NCBI GenBank assembly: GCA_039984715.1
Contig: JBDWUA010000020.1
Span: 1-64,000, forward strand
DNA: 64,000 bases
Reading direction: 5' to 3'
DNA from: JABSSA01 sp039984715
Lineage (GTDB): Bacteria > Pseudomonadota > Alphaproteobacteria > Rhodobacterales > Rhodobacteraceae
Position numbers and translations under genes: made by a program. The notes beneath the pieces are model-generated. The model saw only the letters and a program-made list of their open reading frames with translations. It did not search any database and had not been told where the DNA came from. Shown here in pieces: positions 51,408-61,258 of the stretch; the first letter of the stretch is position 1; each line of letters opens with the position of its first letter.

Positions 51408-52130
51408 TTATTCAGCCACGTGATTAGAAGGTGCGGGATTTACGGGAATATCCATGTTGGACAGCATTTCGCGGACTTGCGGGCATCCGGCGTTCGGATC
51501 AGGACCGAAAAGCACTTCGCTCTCTTCCCAAACCTCGTCCAAGGCCTCAAGATCTGTAGGATCATCATCCGGCTGCGCCAGCATCTCTGCCACAGCTGCA
51601 TTGTCAGCCTTGACACCTGAAAGCTGTACAAGACCGGCAAAGGCAGCCGCATATGGGCTTTCGCGCCGCACCAACCGTTCGGTTATCGCCTCAAAAATAT
51701 GCGCGGCATCCGCCAGCGTTTCTACCGCTTCGGATACTGGCCGTGTGGCCAGAAATTCCAGCAAAACCGGCAGATGGTCTGGCAATTCTGATGTGACGGG
51801 GTCAAATCCGCCATCGCGGTATGTCTCGACCAGCGACACCATCGCACCGCCTCTGTCACGGCTTTCGCCATGGACATGTTCGAACAGATTGAGCGAGATC
51901 GTACGCGAGCGGTCGAACAACATCACATAGGCTTCTTGCACATCATAAATATCGCGCGTTGCCAATTCCTCTATTAACGGACGCAAAGCCCGCCGCGCGG
52001 CAGCGGTCATGCGCGTCTCAGAGGCCAAAACGCCCCCGATCTCGGGCATGGCTTGCTGCAACTCAAGCGTCGGATAACTCAGGATCAATGAGAGCGCTTT
52101 GAGTGTTCTGTCGTGAAGTACCTGTTCCAT
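51408..52130 (-). CDS. narJ: Nitrate reductase assembly chaperone NarJ
   Basis: A 240-residue TorD/DmsD-like chaperone that keeps NarG ready for cofactor insertion and membrane attachment. Family features: LSLILSYPTLELQQAMPEI, YVMLFDRSRTISLNLFEHVHGESRDRG with the LFEHVHG signature, and LPDHLPVLLEFLA. It starts 1 base from the narH stop. It is a cytoplasmic factor, not part of the final enzyme. Confidence 0.94.
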   Translation of the reverse strand: MEQVLHDRTLKALSLILSYPTLELQQAMPEIGGVLASETRMTAAARRALRPLIEELATRDIYDVQEAYVMLFDRSRTISLNLFEHVHGESRDRGGAMVSLVETYRDGGFDPVTSELPDHLPVLLEFLATRPVSEAVETLADAAHIFEAITERLVRRESPYAAAFAGLVQLSGVKADNAAVAEMLAQPDDDPTDLEALDEVWEESEVLFGPDPNAGCPQVREMLSNMDIPVNPAPSNHVAE

Positions 52131-52131
52131 A

Positions 52132-53655
52132 TTACATCACCTCCGCAGGCATTTTGAGGGATTTCTTGGAGCCACCAAACAGCGACTTGCCGGACGATCC
52201 ACTGGAACATCCGTTGGTGTCAGTGAATCCGCAGCCACCTTTCAGATCATAAGCGTCTTCTGCCTGTTCACGGTGGGTTGTGGGGATCACAAAGCGGTCT
52301 TCATAGTCAGCAAGGGCCATGATTTTATACATGTCCTCGATCTGGCGACCGGTCAGGCCGACACGCTCAGCGATTGCTTCGTCGACAACACCCTCAACAG
52401 TTTTGGAACGCATATAAGCCCGCATGGCCAACATCCGCTCCAGTGCCGTAACAACTGGTGCTTCTTCACCCGCCGCCAGCATATTGGCGAGGTACTTGAC
52501 GGGGATGCGCAGATTTTTGACGTCCGGCATTCCGCCGTCCATGCCAATCGCTCCGGCTTCGGCCGCGTTTTGGATCGGCGAAAGCGGCGGGATGTACCAA
52601 ACCATCGGAAGCGTCCTGTATTCAGGGTGCAACGGAAAGGCAACTTTCCAATCCATCGCCATCTTCCATATCGGGCTTTCTTGCGCCCCTTTGATCCAAT
52701 CTTCGGGGATGCCATCAGCACGCGCAGCTTCGATCACAGCAGGATCGCTGGGGTCTAGGAACACGTCCAACTGCGCCTCATAGAGATCCTGAGTGCCCTC
52801 CATGTTCGCCGCTTCTTCTATCTTGTCCGCATCATATAAAATGACACCAAGATAGCGAATGCGCCCGACGCAGGTTTCAGAACACACAGTTGGATTGCCG
52901 GATTCAATCCGTGGATAGCAAAGCGTGCATTTTTCCGATTTGCCAGAAGACCAGTTGTAATAAATCTTCTTGTAGGGACAGCCGGACACGCACATCCGCC
53001 AGCCGCGACATTTTTCCTGATCAATCAGAACGATGCCATCTTCTTCGCGTTTGTAGATCGCTCCGGACGGGCACGATGAAACGCATGTTGGGTTCAAGCA
53101 GTGTTCACACAGACGGGGCAGATACATCATGAATGTATTCTCGTATTCCCCGTACATCTGTTTTTGGACGCCCTCAAAGTTGTAGTCCTCTGAGCGTTTT
53201 TCGAATTCACCGCCTAGAATTTCCTCCCAGTTCGGACCCTTTTCGATCTTTTGGATACGCTCACCAGTGATCTTGGAACGAGGGCGCGCCGTTGGGAAAG
53301 CCTCCATTTCGGGGGCGGATTTGAGGTGGTCATAGTCGAAATCGAACGGCTCATAATAGTCGTCGATTTCGGGCATGGACGGGTTGGCAAAGATGTTTGA
53401 CAGGATGCGCCACTTTGCGCCCTGTTTGGGCTGAAGCTTGCCCGCCTTCGTCCGTTCCCATCCGCCTTTCCAACGGTCCTGATTTTCCCAATCCGTGGGA
53501 TAACCGAGGCCCGGTTTGGTTTCCACATTGTTGAACCATGCGTATTCAACGCCGTCACGGCTCGTCCAGACGTTCTTGCAGGTCACCGAGCAAGTGTGGC
53601 ACCCGATGCATTTATCCAAGTTCAGCACCATGCCGATTTGTGCGCGGACTTTCAT
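52132..53655 (-). CDS. narH: Respiratory nitrate reductase beta subunit
   Basis: A 507-residue electron-transfer subunit with four iron-sulfur centres. Cysteine clusters: CIGCHTCSVTCKNVW near the N-terminus, CEHCLNPTCVSSCPSGAIY, CRGWRMCVSGCPYKKIYY, and CTLCYPRIE with CSETC. The Trp replacing a Cys in CRGWRMC is the NarH hallmark that makes one cluster [3Fe-4S]. The start overlaps the narG stop (ATGA). Confidence 0.97.
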   Translation of the reverse strand: MKVRAQIGMVLNLDKCIGCHTCSVTCKNVWTSRDGVEYAWFNNVETKPGLGYPTDWENQDRWKGGWERTKAGKLQPKQGAKWRILSNIFANPSMPEIDDYYEPFDFDYDHLKSAPEMEAFPTARPRSKITGERIQKIEKGPNWEEILGGEFEKRSEDYNFEGVQKQMYGEYENTFMMYLPRLCEHCLNPTCVSSCPSGAIYKREEDGIVLIDQEKCRGWRMCVSGCPYKKIYYNWSSGKSEKCTLCYPRIESGNPTVCSETCVGRIRYLGVILYDADKIEEAANMEGTQDLYEAQLDVFLDPSDPAVIEAARADGIPEDWIKGAQESPIWKMAMDWKVAFPLHPEYRTLPMVWYIPPLSPIQNAAEAGAIGMDGGMPDVKNLRIPVKYLANMLAAGEEAPVVTALERMLAMRAYMRSKTVEGVVDEAIAERVGLTGRQIEDMYKIMALADYEDRFVIPTTHREQAEDAYDLKGGCGFTDTNGCSSGSSGKSLFGGSKKSLKMPAEVM

Positions 53656-56600
53656 TCTGCGGCCTCCGTCTTTTTGGGTTCATAGGTCTTCTCGGCGTCA
53701 AGCCAGTCGACATTCTTCATTTTGCGAATAACGACGAACTCATCGCGGTTTGATCCAACGGTGCCGTAGTAGTTAAAGCCGTAGGATTGTTGAGCGTAGG
53801 CCCCGATCATGTGGGTTGGCTTCAGGACCGTGCGGGTGACCGAGTTGTGGATACCCCCGCGGTTGCCTGTTTTTTCAGACCCAGGAGTGTTCACGATTTT
53901 TTCCTGGGCGTGATACATGAAGGTCGACCCTTCTTTGATCCGCTGGGATACAACCGCCCGCGCTGTCAGAGCACCGTTGATGTTGTAGACTTCGATCCAG
54001 TCATTATCGACGATACCAGCTGATTTCGCATCCACCTCGGAAATCCAGACCACTGGCCCGCCTCTGTTCAGCGTCAGCATCAACAGGTTGTCGGAGTAAG
54101 TGGAGTGGATGCCCCATTTCTGGTGCGGTGTGATGAAGTTCAACACAAGTGTGTCGCCTTCGTCTTGCACGCCCTTGGTGATCGTTTTCAGATCAACAGG
54201 CGGACGGTATGACATAAAGCCTTCGCCAAACGCCCGCATCCAAAGGTGATCTTGGTAAAGCTGCTGTCGGCCAGTCAGGGTCCGCCAAGGGATCAACTCG
54301 TGAACGTTGGTGTAACCAGCGTTATAGCTGACCTTTTCGGACTCGATCCCCGACCATGTCGGACTGGAAATGATCTTGCGCGGTTGTGCAGCTATGTCAC
54401 GGAACCGGATCTTGTTGCCATGCTCACCTTCAGCCAGATGCGCATGTTCCCGCCCCGTGGCTTTTTCGAGCGCTTCCCATGCCTTCACAGCAACGTTTCC
54501 ATTGGTTTCTGGTGCCAGCATCAAGATGACTTCGCAGGCATCAATCGCAGTTTCGATCTTGGGTCGCCCGGCGGCGGGACCGTCAAGCTGTACCCCGTTA
54601 AGAGCCGCAAGGTTGTCGATCTCGTCTTGGGTGTTCCAGCTGATGCCTTTGCCGCCATTGCCTAACTTATCAAGCATCGGCCCAAGCGCCTTGAAGCGAT
54701 CATAGATAGCTGTGTAGTCCCGTTCGACTGCTACGAAAGCCGGAGCCGTCTTGCCGGGGATCAGATCACATTCGCCCTTTTTCCAGTCCTTAACCTGATC
54801 CTGCGCAATTTCCGCAGGGGTGTCGTGAAGGATTGGCAATGCTACGATGTCTGTTTCGTTTTCAAGGTATCCGGGGGCGATTTCCTGGAACTTTTTGGCA
54901 ACCGCCTTAAAGATCTCCCAGTCCGATTTACTCTCATACGCCGGATCCACCGCCGCCTGAAGCGGGTGAATGAACGGATGCATATCCGACGTATTCATGT
55001 CGTCTTTTTCATACCAACTGGCGGTTGGTAAAACGATGTCGGAATAGACGCAGGTCGTGGACATACGGAAGTCGATGGTTACCAAAAGGTCCAGTTTTCC
55101 GCGCGGCGCATCTTTGTGCCACTTGGCTTCTTTGGGCAGCTGCTCACCGTCTTCGCCAAGGTCTTTACCCATCACACCGTGATCGGTACCCAGTAGATGC
55201 TTGAGGAAGTATTCGTGGCCTTTGCCGGATGAACCCAACAGGTTTGACCGCCACACAAACAGGTTGCGTGGCCAGTTCGCTGGATCATCGGGATCCTCGC
55301 AGGACATTTCCAAATCGCCGGATTTCAGGTTCTCTGCAATATAGGCCGGAATTTCCTGACCCGCAGCTTTGGCCGCCTTCGCCACTTCGAACGGGTTTGT
55401 TTTTAACTGCGGTGCAGACGGTAACCAGCCCATGCGTTCGGCACGAATGTTATAGTCAATCATGCTGACGTCCCAATCCCCTTCGGGGGCTGTTGGGGAC
55501 AAGATTTCGTCGGCTTTCAGTGTCTCATAGCGCCACTGGTCCGTATGCGCATACCACGCAGACGTCGAATTCATGTGACGTGGCGGACGATTCCAGTCCA
55601 GCGCAAAGGCCAGCGGCTGCCATCCCGTTTGCGGACGCAGCTTTTCTTGACCTACATAGTGCGCCCAACCACCACCGGATTGGCCAACACAACCACACAT
55701 CACCAGCATGTTGATGACGCCGCGATAGTTCATGTCCATATGGAACCAGTGGTTCATCGCAGCACCGATGATGATCATCGACTTGCCTGTGGTTTTTTCG
55801 GCATTATCCGCAAATTCACGTGCAACATGAGCGATCTTATCGGCAGGAACACCGGTGATCTTCTCCGCCCAAGCCGGTGTGCCCGGCATATCGTTGGCGT
55901 AATCGGACGTGACCCAATCGCCACCTAGCCCACGATCAAGGCCGTAGTTGGCACAGAACAGATCAAAGACCGTGGCAACTATAATCTCGCCATCTGCTGT
56001 TTTGATCTTCTTGATAGGGATGTTGCGGGTCAGAACGTCAGGGTGTGTGGCGTCGGTTTTGAATTGGCCAAACGCTTCGCCGCCGAAATAGGGGAAATCA
56101 ACGCCAACCACTTCGTCATGGTCTTCGTCAATAACGAAGGTCATTTTCAGCTTTGTCTCAGCTTCTTTAGCCTTTTCTTCAAGGTTCCATTCCCCATCTT
56201 CGCCCCAGCGATATCCGACCGATCCGTTGGGTGAGACGTAGCCCTTGGACATCTCATCATAGGCGACGGTTTTCCATTCAGGATTGTTATCTTCGCCCAG
56301 TTTGCCGTCTAAATCGTCGGCCCTTAGGAAACGTCCGGGGACCAATTTTCCGTCTTGGTCATCCAGCTTCACCAGCATTGGGAAGTCGGAATATTTACGG
56401 GTATAATCCTCAAAATACTCTGACTGGCGATCGAGATGGAATTCACGCAGGATCACGTGGCCAAAGGCCATGGCAAGAGCTGCATCCGTACCCTGTTTGG
56501 CGTTCAGCCAGACATCGCCAAACTTTGCGGCTTCAGAATAGTCCGGGCAGATAACAGCAGATTTGGTGCCCTTGTACCGCGCTTCTGTATAGAAATGTGC

Positions 56601-57392
56601 GTCGGGTGTCCGTGTTTGTGGGACGTTAGACCCCCACAGCAACAGATAACCAGAATTGTACCAGTCGGCTGATTCAGGCACATCTGTCTGTTCGCCCCAC
56701 GTCATAGGTGACGCAGGTGGCAGGTCGCAATACCAATCATAAAACGACATGCAGACGCCGCCCATTAAGGACAAATAGCGCGACCCAGCCGCATAGCTGA
56801 CCATCGACATTGCAGGAATGGGCGAAAAGCCAAACACGCGGTCAGGTCCATAGGTCTTTGCAGTATATGCATTCGCCGCAGCCGTAATTTCTGTCGCTTC
56901 GTCCCAAGTGGCGCGCACAAAACCGCCCTTACCGCGCGTTTCAACATAGGATGCGCGCAAGATCGGATCGCCTTGCAGTTTGGTCCACGCCTCAATGGGC
57001 CCCATGGTTTCGCGCATGTTGCGCCAGACCTTCATTAACCGACCTCGCACCAACGGGTTCTTCACACGGTTGGCAGAATAGAGATACCAACTGTAGCTGG
57101 CCCCACGGGCACAGCCGCGCGGCTCATGATTGGGCAAGTCTGCACGGGTGCGCGGATAATCTGTTTGCTGGGTTTCCCAGGTAACAATCCCGGATTTAAC
57201 ATAGATCTTCCAGCTACAAGACCCGGTGCAATTCACCCCGTGGGTCGAGCGGACAACTTTGTCATGGCGCCAACGGTTGCGATACGTATCTTCCCAATCG
57301 CGGTTTTCATGGGTCACGTGACCGTGGCCGTTTGAAAACTCTTCGGTATCCTTGGACTTCAAGAAGCTCAGTTTATCGAGCAGATGGCTCAT
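53652..57392 (-). CDS. narG: Respiratory nitrate reductase alpha subunit
   Basis: A 1246-residue catalytic subunit that reduces nitrate to nitrite on the cytoplasmic face, with bis-MGD molybdenum cofactor and the FS0 [4Fe-4S] cluster. FS0 ligands are H51-x3-C55-x3-C59 in RSTHGVNCTGSCSW, plus a later Cys in RGCARGASYSW. The Mo-ligand Asp region is MSFYDWYCDLPPASP. GSNVPQTRTPDAHFYTEARY is the cofactor-binding stretch. AGGAGA lies 6 bases before the ATG. Full family length, no defects seen. Confidence 0.98.
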   Translation of the reverse strand: MSHLLDKLSFLKSKDTEEFSNGHGHVTHENRDWEDTYRNRWRHDKVVRSTHGVNCTGSCSWKIYVKSGIVTWETQQTDYPRTRADLPNHEPRGCARGASYSWYLYSANRVKNPLVRGRLMKVWRNMRETMGPIEAWTKLQGDPILRASYVETRGKGGFVRATWDEATEITAAANAYTAKTYGPDRVFGFSPIPAMSMVSYAAGSRYLSLMGGVCMSFYDWYCDLPPASPMTWGEQTDVPESADWYNSGYLLLWGSNVPQTRTPDAHFYTEARYKGTKSAVICPDYSEAAKFGDVWLNAKQGTDAALAMAFGHVILREFHLDRQSEYFEDYTRKYSDFPMLVKLDDQDGKLVPGRFLRADDLDGKLGEDNNPEWKTVAYDEMSKGYVSPNGSVGYRWGEDGEWNLEEKAKEAETKLKMTFVIDEDHDEVVGVDFPYFGGEAFGQFKTDATHPDVLTRNIPIKKIKTADGEIIVATVFDLFCANYGLDRGLGGDWVTSDYANDMPGTPAWAEKITGVPADKIAHVAREFADNAEKTTGKSMIIIGAAMNHWFHMDMNYRGVINMLVMCGCVGQSGGGWAHYVGQEKLRPQTGWQPLAFALDWNRPPRHMNSTSAWYAHTDQWRYETLKADEILSPTAPEGDWDVSMIDYNIRAERMGWLPSAPQLKTNPFEVAKAAKAAGQEIPAYIAENLKSGDLEMSCEDPDDPANWPRNLFVWRSNLLGSSGKGHEYFLKHLLGTDHGVMGKDLGEDGEQLPKEAKWHKDAPRGKLDLLVTIDFRMSTTCVYSDIVLPTASWYEKDDMNTSDMHPFIHPLQAAVDPAYESKSDWEIFKAVAKKFQEIAPGYLENETDIVALPILHDTPAEIAQDQVKDWKKGECDLIPGKTAPAFVAVERDYTAIYDRFKALGPMLDKLGNGGKGISWNTQDEIDNLAALNGVQLDGPAAGRPKIETAIDACEVILMLAPETNGNVAVKAWEALEKATGREHAHLAEGEHGNKIRFRDIAAQPRKIISSPTWSGIESEKVSYNAGYTNVHELIPWRTLTGRQQLYQDHLWMRAFGEGFMSYRPPVDLKTITKGVQDEGDTLVLNFITPHQKWGIHSTYSDNLLMLTLNRGGPVVWISEVDAKSAGIVDNDWIEVYNINGALTARAVVSQRIKEGSTFMYHAQEKIVNTPGSEKTGNRGGIHNSVTRTVLKPTHMIGAYAQQSYGFNYYGTVGSNRDEFVVIRKMKNVDWLDAEKTYEPKKTEAAE

Positions 57393-57454
57393 GTCATTTC
57401 TCCTGTTTGCGACCCGCGCCCGAATGCTTCTCAGACGCGGTGGCTTTTATGGTT

Positions 57455-58827
57455 TCAGCAAGGAACCGGCGCAGATTTGCGGGAATAGAAGATCCAACAA
57501 ATCACTGCACAGACGGCGTAGAAGCCGAAGAAAGCCCACAATGCGGCTGCAGGACCACCAGTCATGGCGATGGATGTCCCGTAGCTTTTTGGGATAAAGA
57601 ACGCCCCGTACGCAGCAATTGCAGATGTAAAGGCAATGATCGCCGCACTTTCCATTTCAATTTGCTTTTGAAGCGCACCAGCATCGAGGTTCGGCATCAA
57701 ACGCGGCACTTCCTGTTTCATGATCGAAGGGATCATTTGGAAGGTCGATGCGTTGCCAACACCGGTGAGGAAGAACAGCGCCATGAAGCAGGCGAAGAAA
57801 CCCCAGAAGTTACCGGTGCTGTCACCCAATGGCAGGAATTGCAGCACGCCAAAGACAGCCACCATCATGCCAAGGAAAGACCAGAAGGTCACACGACCGC
57901 CACCGAATTTATCAGAAATCCAGCCTGTTGCCGCCCGGCTGAGTGCACCGACAAGCGGGCCCAAAAATGCGTAACGCAATACATCGACTTCGGGGAACTG
58001 GGTGCGCATCAACAGTGGAAAACCCGCAGCATAACCGATGAAGCTACCGAAAGTCCCAGTGTAAAGGATACACATGATCCAGTTGTGCTTGCGGCTAAAG
58101 ATGACTTTGCATCTGCAATGTCGTTCATGCCGAACCACGCAGCAATCGCGCTGACGGCAAGGAAGGGCACCCAAATGAAACCGGCATTCTGGATAAACAG
58201 CTGGCCGCCATCCGACAATTGCTGTGGTTCGCCACCAATGGCTCCAAAGACGCCCATTGTAATGACGACTGGCACAACGAACTGCATCACTGACACGCCA
58301 AGGTTGCCCAAACCAGCATTCAAAGCCAACGCGTTGCCTTTGCTTTTCTTTGGATAGAAAAACGCAATGTTCGCCATTGATGAGGCAAAGTTACCACCAC
58401 CAAAGCCGCACATAAGCGCGAGGATCAGGAACGTGAGATAGCTGGTCTCGGAGTTCTGAACGGCAAAGCCAATCCCAATTGCAGGAAGCAGCAAGGACGC
58501 GGTCGAAATTGCAGTCCATTTGCGGCCGCCAAAGATGGGCACCATGAAGCTGTAGAAAATCCGCAAGGTCGCGCCGGACAGACCGGGAAGCGCGGCGAGC
58601 CAGAACCGCTCTCCTACGGTGAAGTCAAATCCGATCAGGGGCATCTTGGCCACAACGATCGACCAAACCATCCAGACAGAAAAGGCGAGTAGAAGATTGG
58701 GAATTGAAATCCAAAGGTTGCGGGTTGCGATGCGCTTGCCTTCGTTTTCCCAGAACTGCGGATCTTCGGGCCGCCAGTCGGTTATGAGATAACCGCTATT
58801 GGAGTTTTGAATTGCTGTAGTCGCCAT
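57455..58827 (-). pseudogene. narK: NarK-type nitrate/nitrite transporter, broken by a frameshift
   Basis: The N-terminal ~250 residues read in one frame (start NSNSGYLITDWRPEDPQFWE; TM region ending FIWVPFLAVSAIAAWFGMNDIADAKSS). The C-terminal ~215 continue in another from VIFSRKHNWIMC through YTGTFGSFIGYAAGFPLL. The break is at about 58095-58110, where KSS should lead into VIFSRKHNW. About seven codons expected there look missing, with a non-multiple-of-three loss. If real, the transporter is truncated after about seven helices. GGAGGATCC precedes the ATG. The upstream paralogue narK1 is intact. Confidence 0.8.
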
Positions 58828-58899
58828 GGTGGGATCCTCCCGTTGTGGCGGATTTCTTGCGTGACGGGCCGCTCATCGGCCCGCCGAGTTCGAATTTTG

Positions 58900-60306
58900 T
58901 TAGGCGAGTTGCCCGCTGTTCTTACTCGCGACAGCGTTCAAGCCTTCCTCGAGTGCGGCATTGGCTTTTTCAGCACGCGCTTTGAGGGTGTTAATGTTGG
59001 CCACTGCGAAATTGGCGCGCTCTTCGTCTTCTTCTTTGGTCGAGAAGCGAACAAAGAAAGCGAGGAAGGAGGCGCAGGTGACCACGATTCCGAGGATGAA
59101 AAATGCCTCAGACCAGTCGATAACGTTTTTGAACAGAAACCCTGCAAGGACCGCGCCAGCGTTGCCGCCTGCCCCAACCACGCCAGCTACCGCACCAAGT
59201 GATTTCTTGTTGATGAATGGTACGACTGAATAGGTGGCCCCTTCGGCCATCTGCGTGAACAGTGAGAATACAATTAACGCAGGCAGAGCGAGGTAGAGGA
59301 CATGCATTTGACTGAACACCATCAGCGCACAGCCTTCGAAAAAGAGGCAGATGAACAGCCAGAAACTGCGCCCCTTAAGACCCCATAAAGATCCAAAGTT
59401 GTCGCCAAACAATCCCCCCAAAGTCCGGGCGAACAGGTTCATCAGACCAAAGCATGCGGCCACAAGACCGGCAGTGACCAAGGTGAGGTCAAAGTAATCC
59501 ATGAAATAAAGAGCCGCGACGTTGTTCACGGTCAACTCGATCCCAAAGCAAGAACCGTAGATGACAAACAGTACCCAGACGCGTGGGTCCTTCAGGGCCT
59601 GCATGTAGTTGCCGGTGACTTTTTTCTTCTCTTCCATTTTTCCATGGGCGCGCAATTCGTCAAAGTTGCCGTCCGGCGCGTCTTGGGTGAGGAAGTAGTA
59701 GGCAATGCCTGTGAGGAAGATGATGATGCCGACCACGACCATTGAAAGGCGCCAGCCGATAGCCTCCGAGAAGCCAAAACCCACAACCATGACCGAGAAA
59801 AGAAGTGGCATTACAAATTGTGTGACACCCCCGCCAAGGTTGCCCCAGCCCGCCGAAGTTGCGTTGGCCTGACCCACGACATTGGGCGCGAACATAACTG
59901 TGGTATGGTACTGAGTAATCACGAACGCAGCGCCGATCCCACCGATTAGGACGCGGAAAAGCAGAAAGGTCTGGAAATCATAAGACAGGCCGATGCCCAT
60001 CACAGGGAGTGACCCGATGATCAAAAGCCAAGTATATGATTTTCTTGGCCCGATCCGGTCACACAGCCAGCCGATGAACAGCCGCGCAAAAATAGTCATC
60101 GAAACAGACCCAATAATGGCCCAGCCGATCTGATTTGCTGTCAGGCTCAATTCATCGCGCACAACGCTCATCAACGGCGCAATTCCGAACCATGCAAAGA
60201 AGCACGCAAAAAACGCAAACCACGTCATGTGGAACGTTCTGATTTGCACCATCTTTACGTTAAAGAAGTTCGACCACAGTGCTGTGGCCTTGTTTTGAAG
60301 TTCCAT
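58900..60306 (-). CDS. narK: NarK-family nitrate/nitrite MFS transporter
   Basis: A 468-residue membrane protein of the major facilitator superfamily with 12 predicted helices. TFHMTWFAFFACFFAWFGIAPLM is the characteristic NarK first helix. The nitrate signature is seen in TSAGWGNLGGGVTQFVMPLL, and again in GAVAGVVGAGGNAGAVLAG. It is the first gene of the nar operon, with GGAGGGG 5 bases before the ATG and an FNR box 80 bases upstream. It probably imports nitrate or exchanges it for nitrite. Confidence 0.94.
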   Translation of the reverse strand: MELQNKATALWSNFFNVKMVQIRTFHMTWFAFFACFFAWFGIAPLMSVVRDELSLTANQIGWAIIGSVSMTIFARLFIGWLCDRIGPRKSYTWLLIIGSLPVMGIGLSYDFQTFLLFRVLIGGIGAAFVITQYHTTVMFAPNVVGQANATSAGWGNLGGGVTQFVMPLLFSVMVVGFGFSEAIGWRLSMVVVGIIIFLTGIAYYFLTQDAPDGNFDELRAHGKMEEKKKVTGNYMQALKDPRVWVLFVIYGSCFGIELTVNNVAALYFMDYFDLTLVTAGLVAACFGLMNLFARTLGGLFGDNFGSLWGLKGRSFWLFICLFFEGCALMVFSQMHVLYLALPALIVFSLFTQMAEGATYSVVPFINKKSLGAVAGVVGAGGNAGAVLAGFLFKNVIDWSEAFFILGIVVTCASFLAFFVRFSTKEEDEERANFAVANINTLKARAEKANAALEEGLNAVASKNSGQLA

Positions 60307-60386
60307 CGCGGCCCCTCCGCCTTTTGCAGCCTAAGTGCTGCTGTTTTTGGTTGGGTGGGGTTTGAGCTTTTCAGCGGGGCAATTAG

Positions 60387-60400
60387 TTGATCCAGATCAA
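60387..60400. promoter_or_regulatory. Perfect FNR box (TTGATCCAGATCAA)
   Basis: TTGAT-N4-ATCAA matches the FNR/ANR consensus at all ten positions. It lies 80 bases upstream of narK1, in the divergent region shared with a Crp/Fnr gene, and would place the nar operon under O2 control. Confidence 0.85.
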
Positions 60401-60500
60401 ATAAACTAAAATATTAAGCAAAATAAATAACTTACACAAAATAGTCAGGTCCAGCACAATGATGCGTCAAGTGGAGTTCGGTCCGACATCAATCGGAAAC

Positions 60501-60514
60501 TTGACATTTATCAA
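60501..60514. promoter_or_regulatory. Second FNR-type box (TTGACATTTATCAA)
   Basis: One base from the FNR consensus (TTGAC instead of TTGAT). It is 48 bases before the regulator's ATG at 60563, so it suits auto-regulation of the divergent Crp/Fnr gene or a second input for nar. Confidence 0.65.
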
Positions 60515-60562
60515 GTGGCAGAGAAGGATGTGGTTTGCCCTAGCAGGAAGCTTGGATCACGA

Positions 60563-61258
60563 ATGCCTGAGTCACACAGCAAAGAAATCCGTAATCTCGC
60601 GATGTTCGCTGATATGGAAGACTCGTATTTCGAAGCACTTATGCGCGGAGCCTATGTTCAGAACTTCCCAACGCGTATTGATTTAATCACAGAAGGCGAA
60701 ACGCCCGATTTTCTACACATCGTCATTGAAGGCTCTGTTGATCTTTTTTCTACATGGAACGGGCGCGAGACGAGTATGGCTACTGTTCGTCCGGTTTCGA
60801 CGTTCATCCTCGCGGCCACGATTAAAAATGCCCCCTATCTGATGTCGGCCCGCACTCTCGAAAAAAGCCGTATTGTTTTGCTTCCCTCAGAAGACGTGCG
60901 CAGCATCTTTGAAAAAGACAACGCCTTCGCGCGCGCCATAGTTACAGAGCTTTCGCAATGCTATCGAGCCGTGGTCAAGAACACCAAAGACCTCAAGCTA
61001 AGGACGTCTCGGGAACGGTTGGCCAATTATCTCTTGCGCCAAAGAAACCGCATGCACTCCGACACCTTTGACCTCACCATGGAAAAGCGAAGGCTTGCTT
61101 CATTTTTGGGGATGACACCTGAAAACCTCAGCCGAGCATTTAAAGGTTTGGATCCCTATGGGGTGAAGGTCAACGGAAATCAAATCCAGATCACCGACCT
61201 TGATGACCTTACGCACTTTGCAAAACCTAGCCCTCTAATTGATGATTATTCTTCCTAA
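60563..61258 (+). CDS. Crp/Fnr-family transcriptional regulator
   Basis: About 231 residues. The cyclic-nucleotide-like sensor fold is in the first half (LITEGETPDFLHIVIEGSVDLFS) and the helix-turn-helix in the second (RLASFLGMTPENLSRAFKGLD). It lacks the N-terminal cysteine set of true FNR, so it probably does not sense O2 through an iron-sulfur cluster; it may respond to NO or nitrogen oxides, as NnrR/NarR types do. Start 60563 is preferred over GTG 60515, which would sit on the second FNR box. It is divergent from the nar operon. Confidence 0.9.
   Translation: MPESHSKEIRNLAMFADMEDSYFEALMRGAYVQNFPTRIDLITEGETPDFLHIVIEGSVDLFSTWNGRETSMATVRPVSTFILAATIKNAPYLMSARTLEKSRIVLLPSEDVRSIFEKDNAFARAIVTELSQCYRAVVKNTKDLKLRTSRERLANYLLRQRNRMHSDTFDLTMEKRRLASFLGMTPENLSRAFKGLDPYGVKVNGNQIQITDLDDLTHFAKPSPLIDDYSS

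Noticed and set aside
60515..60562. Upstream GTG start for the Crp/Fnr regulator
   Set aside because: It would begin immediately after the second FNR-type box and add residues unlike the family; ATG 60563 fits better.
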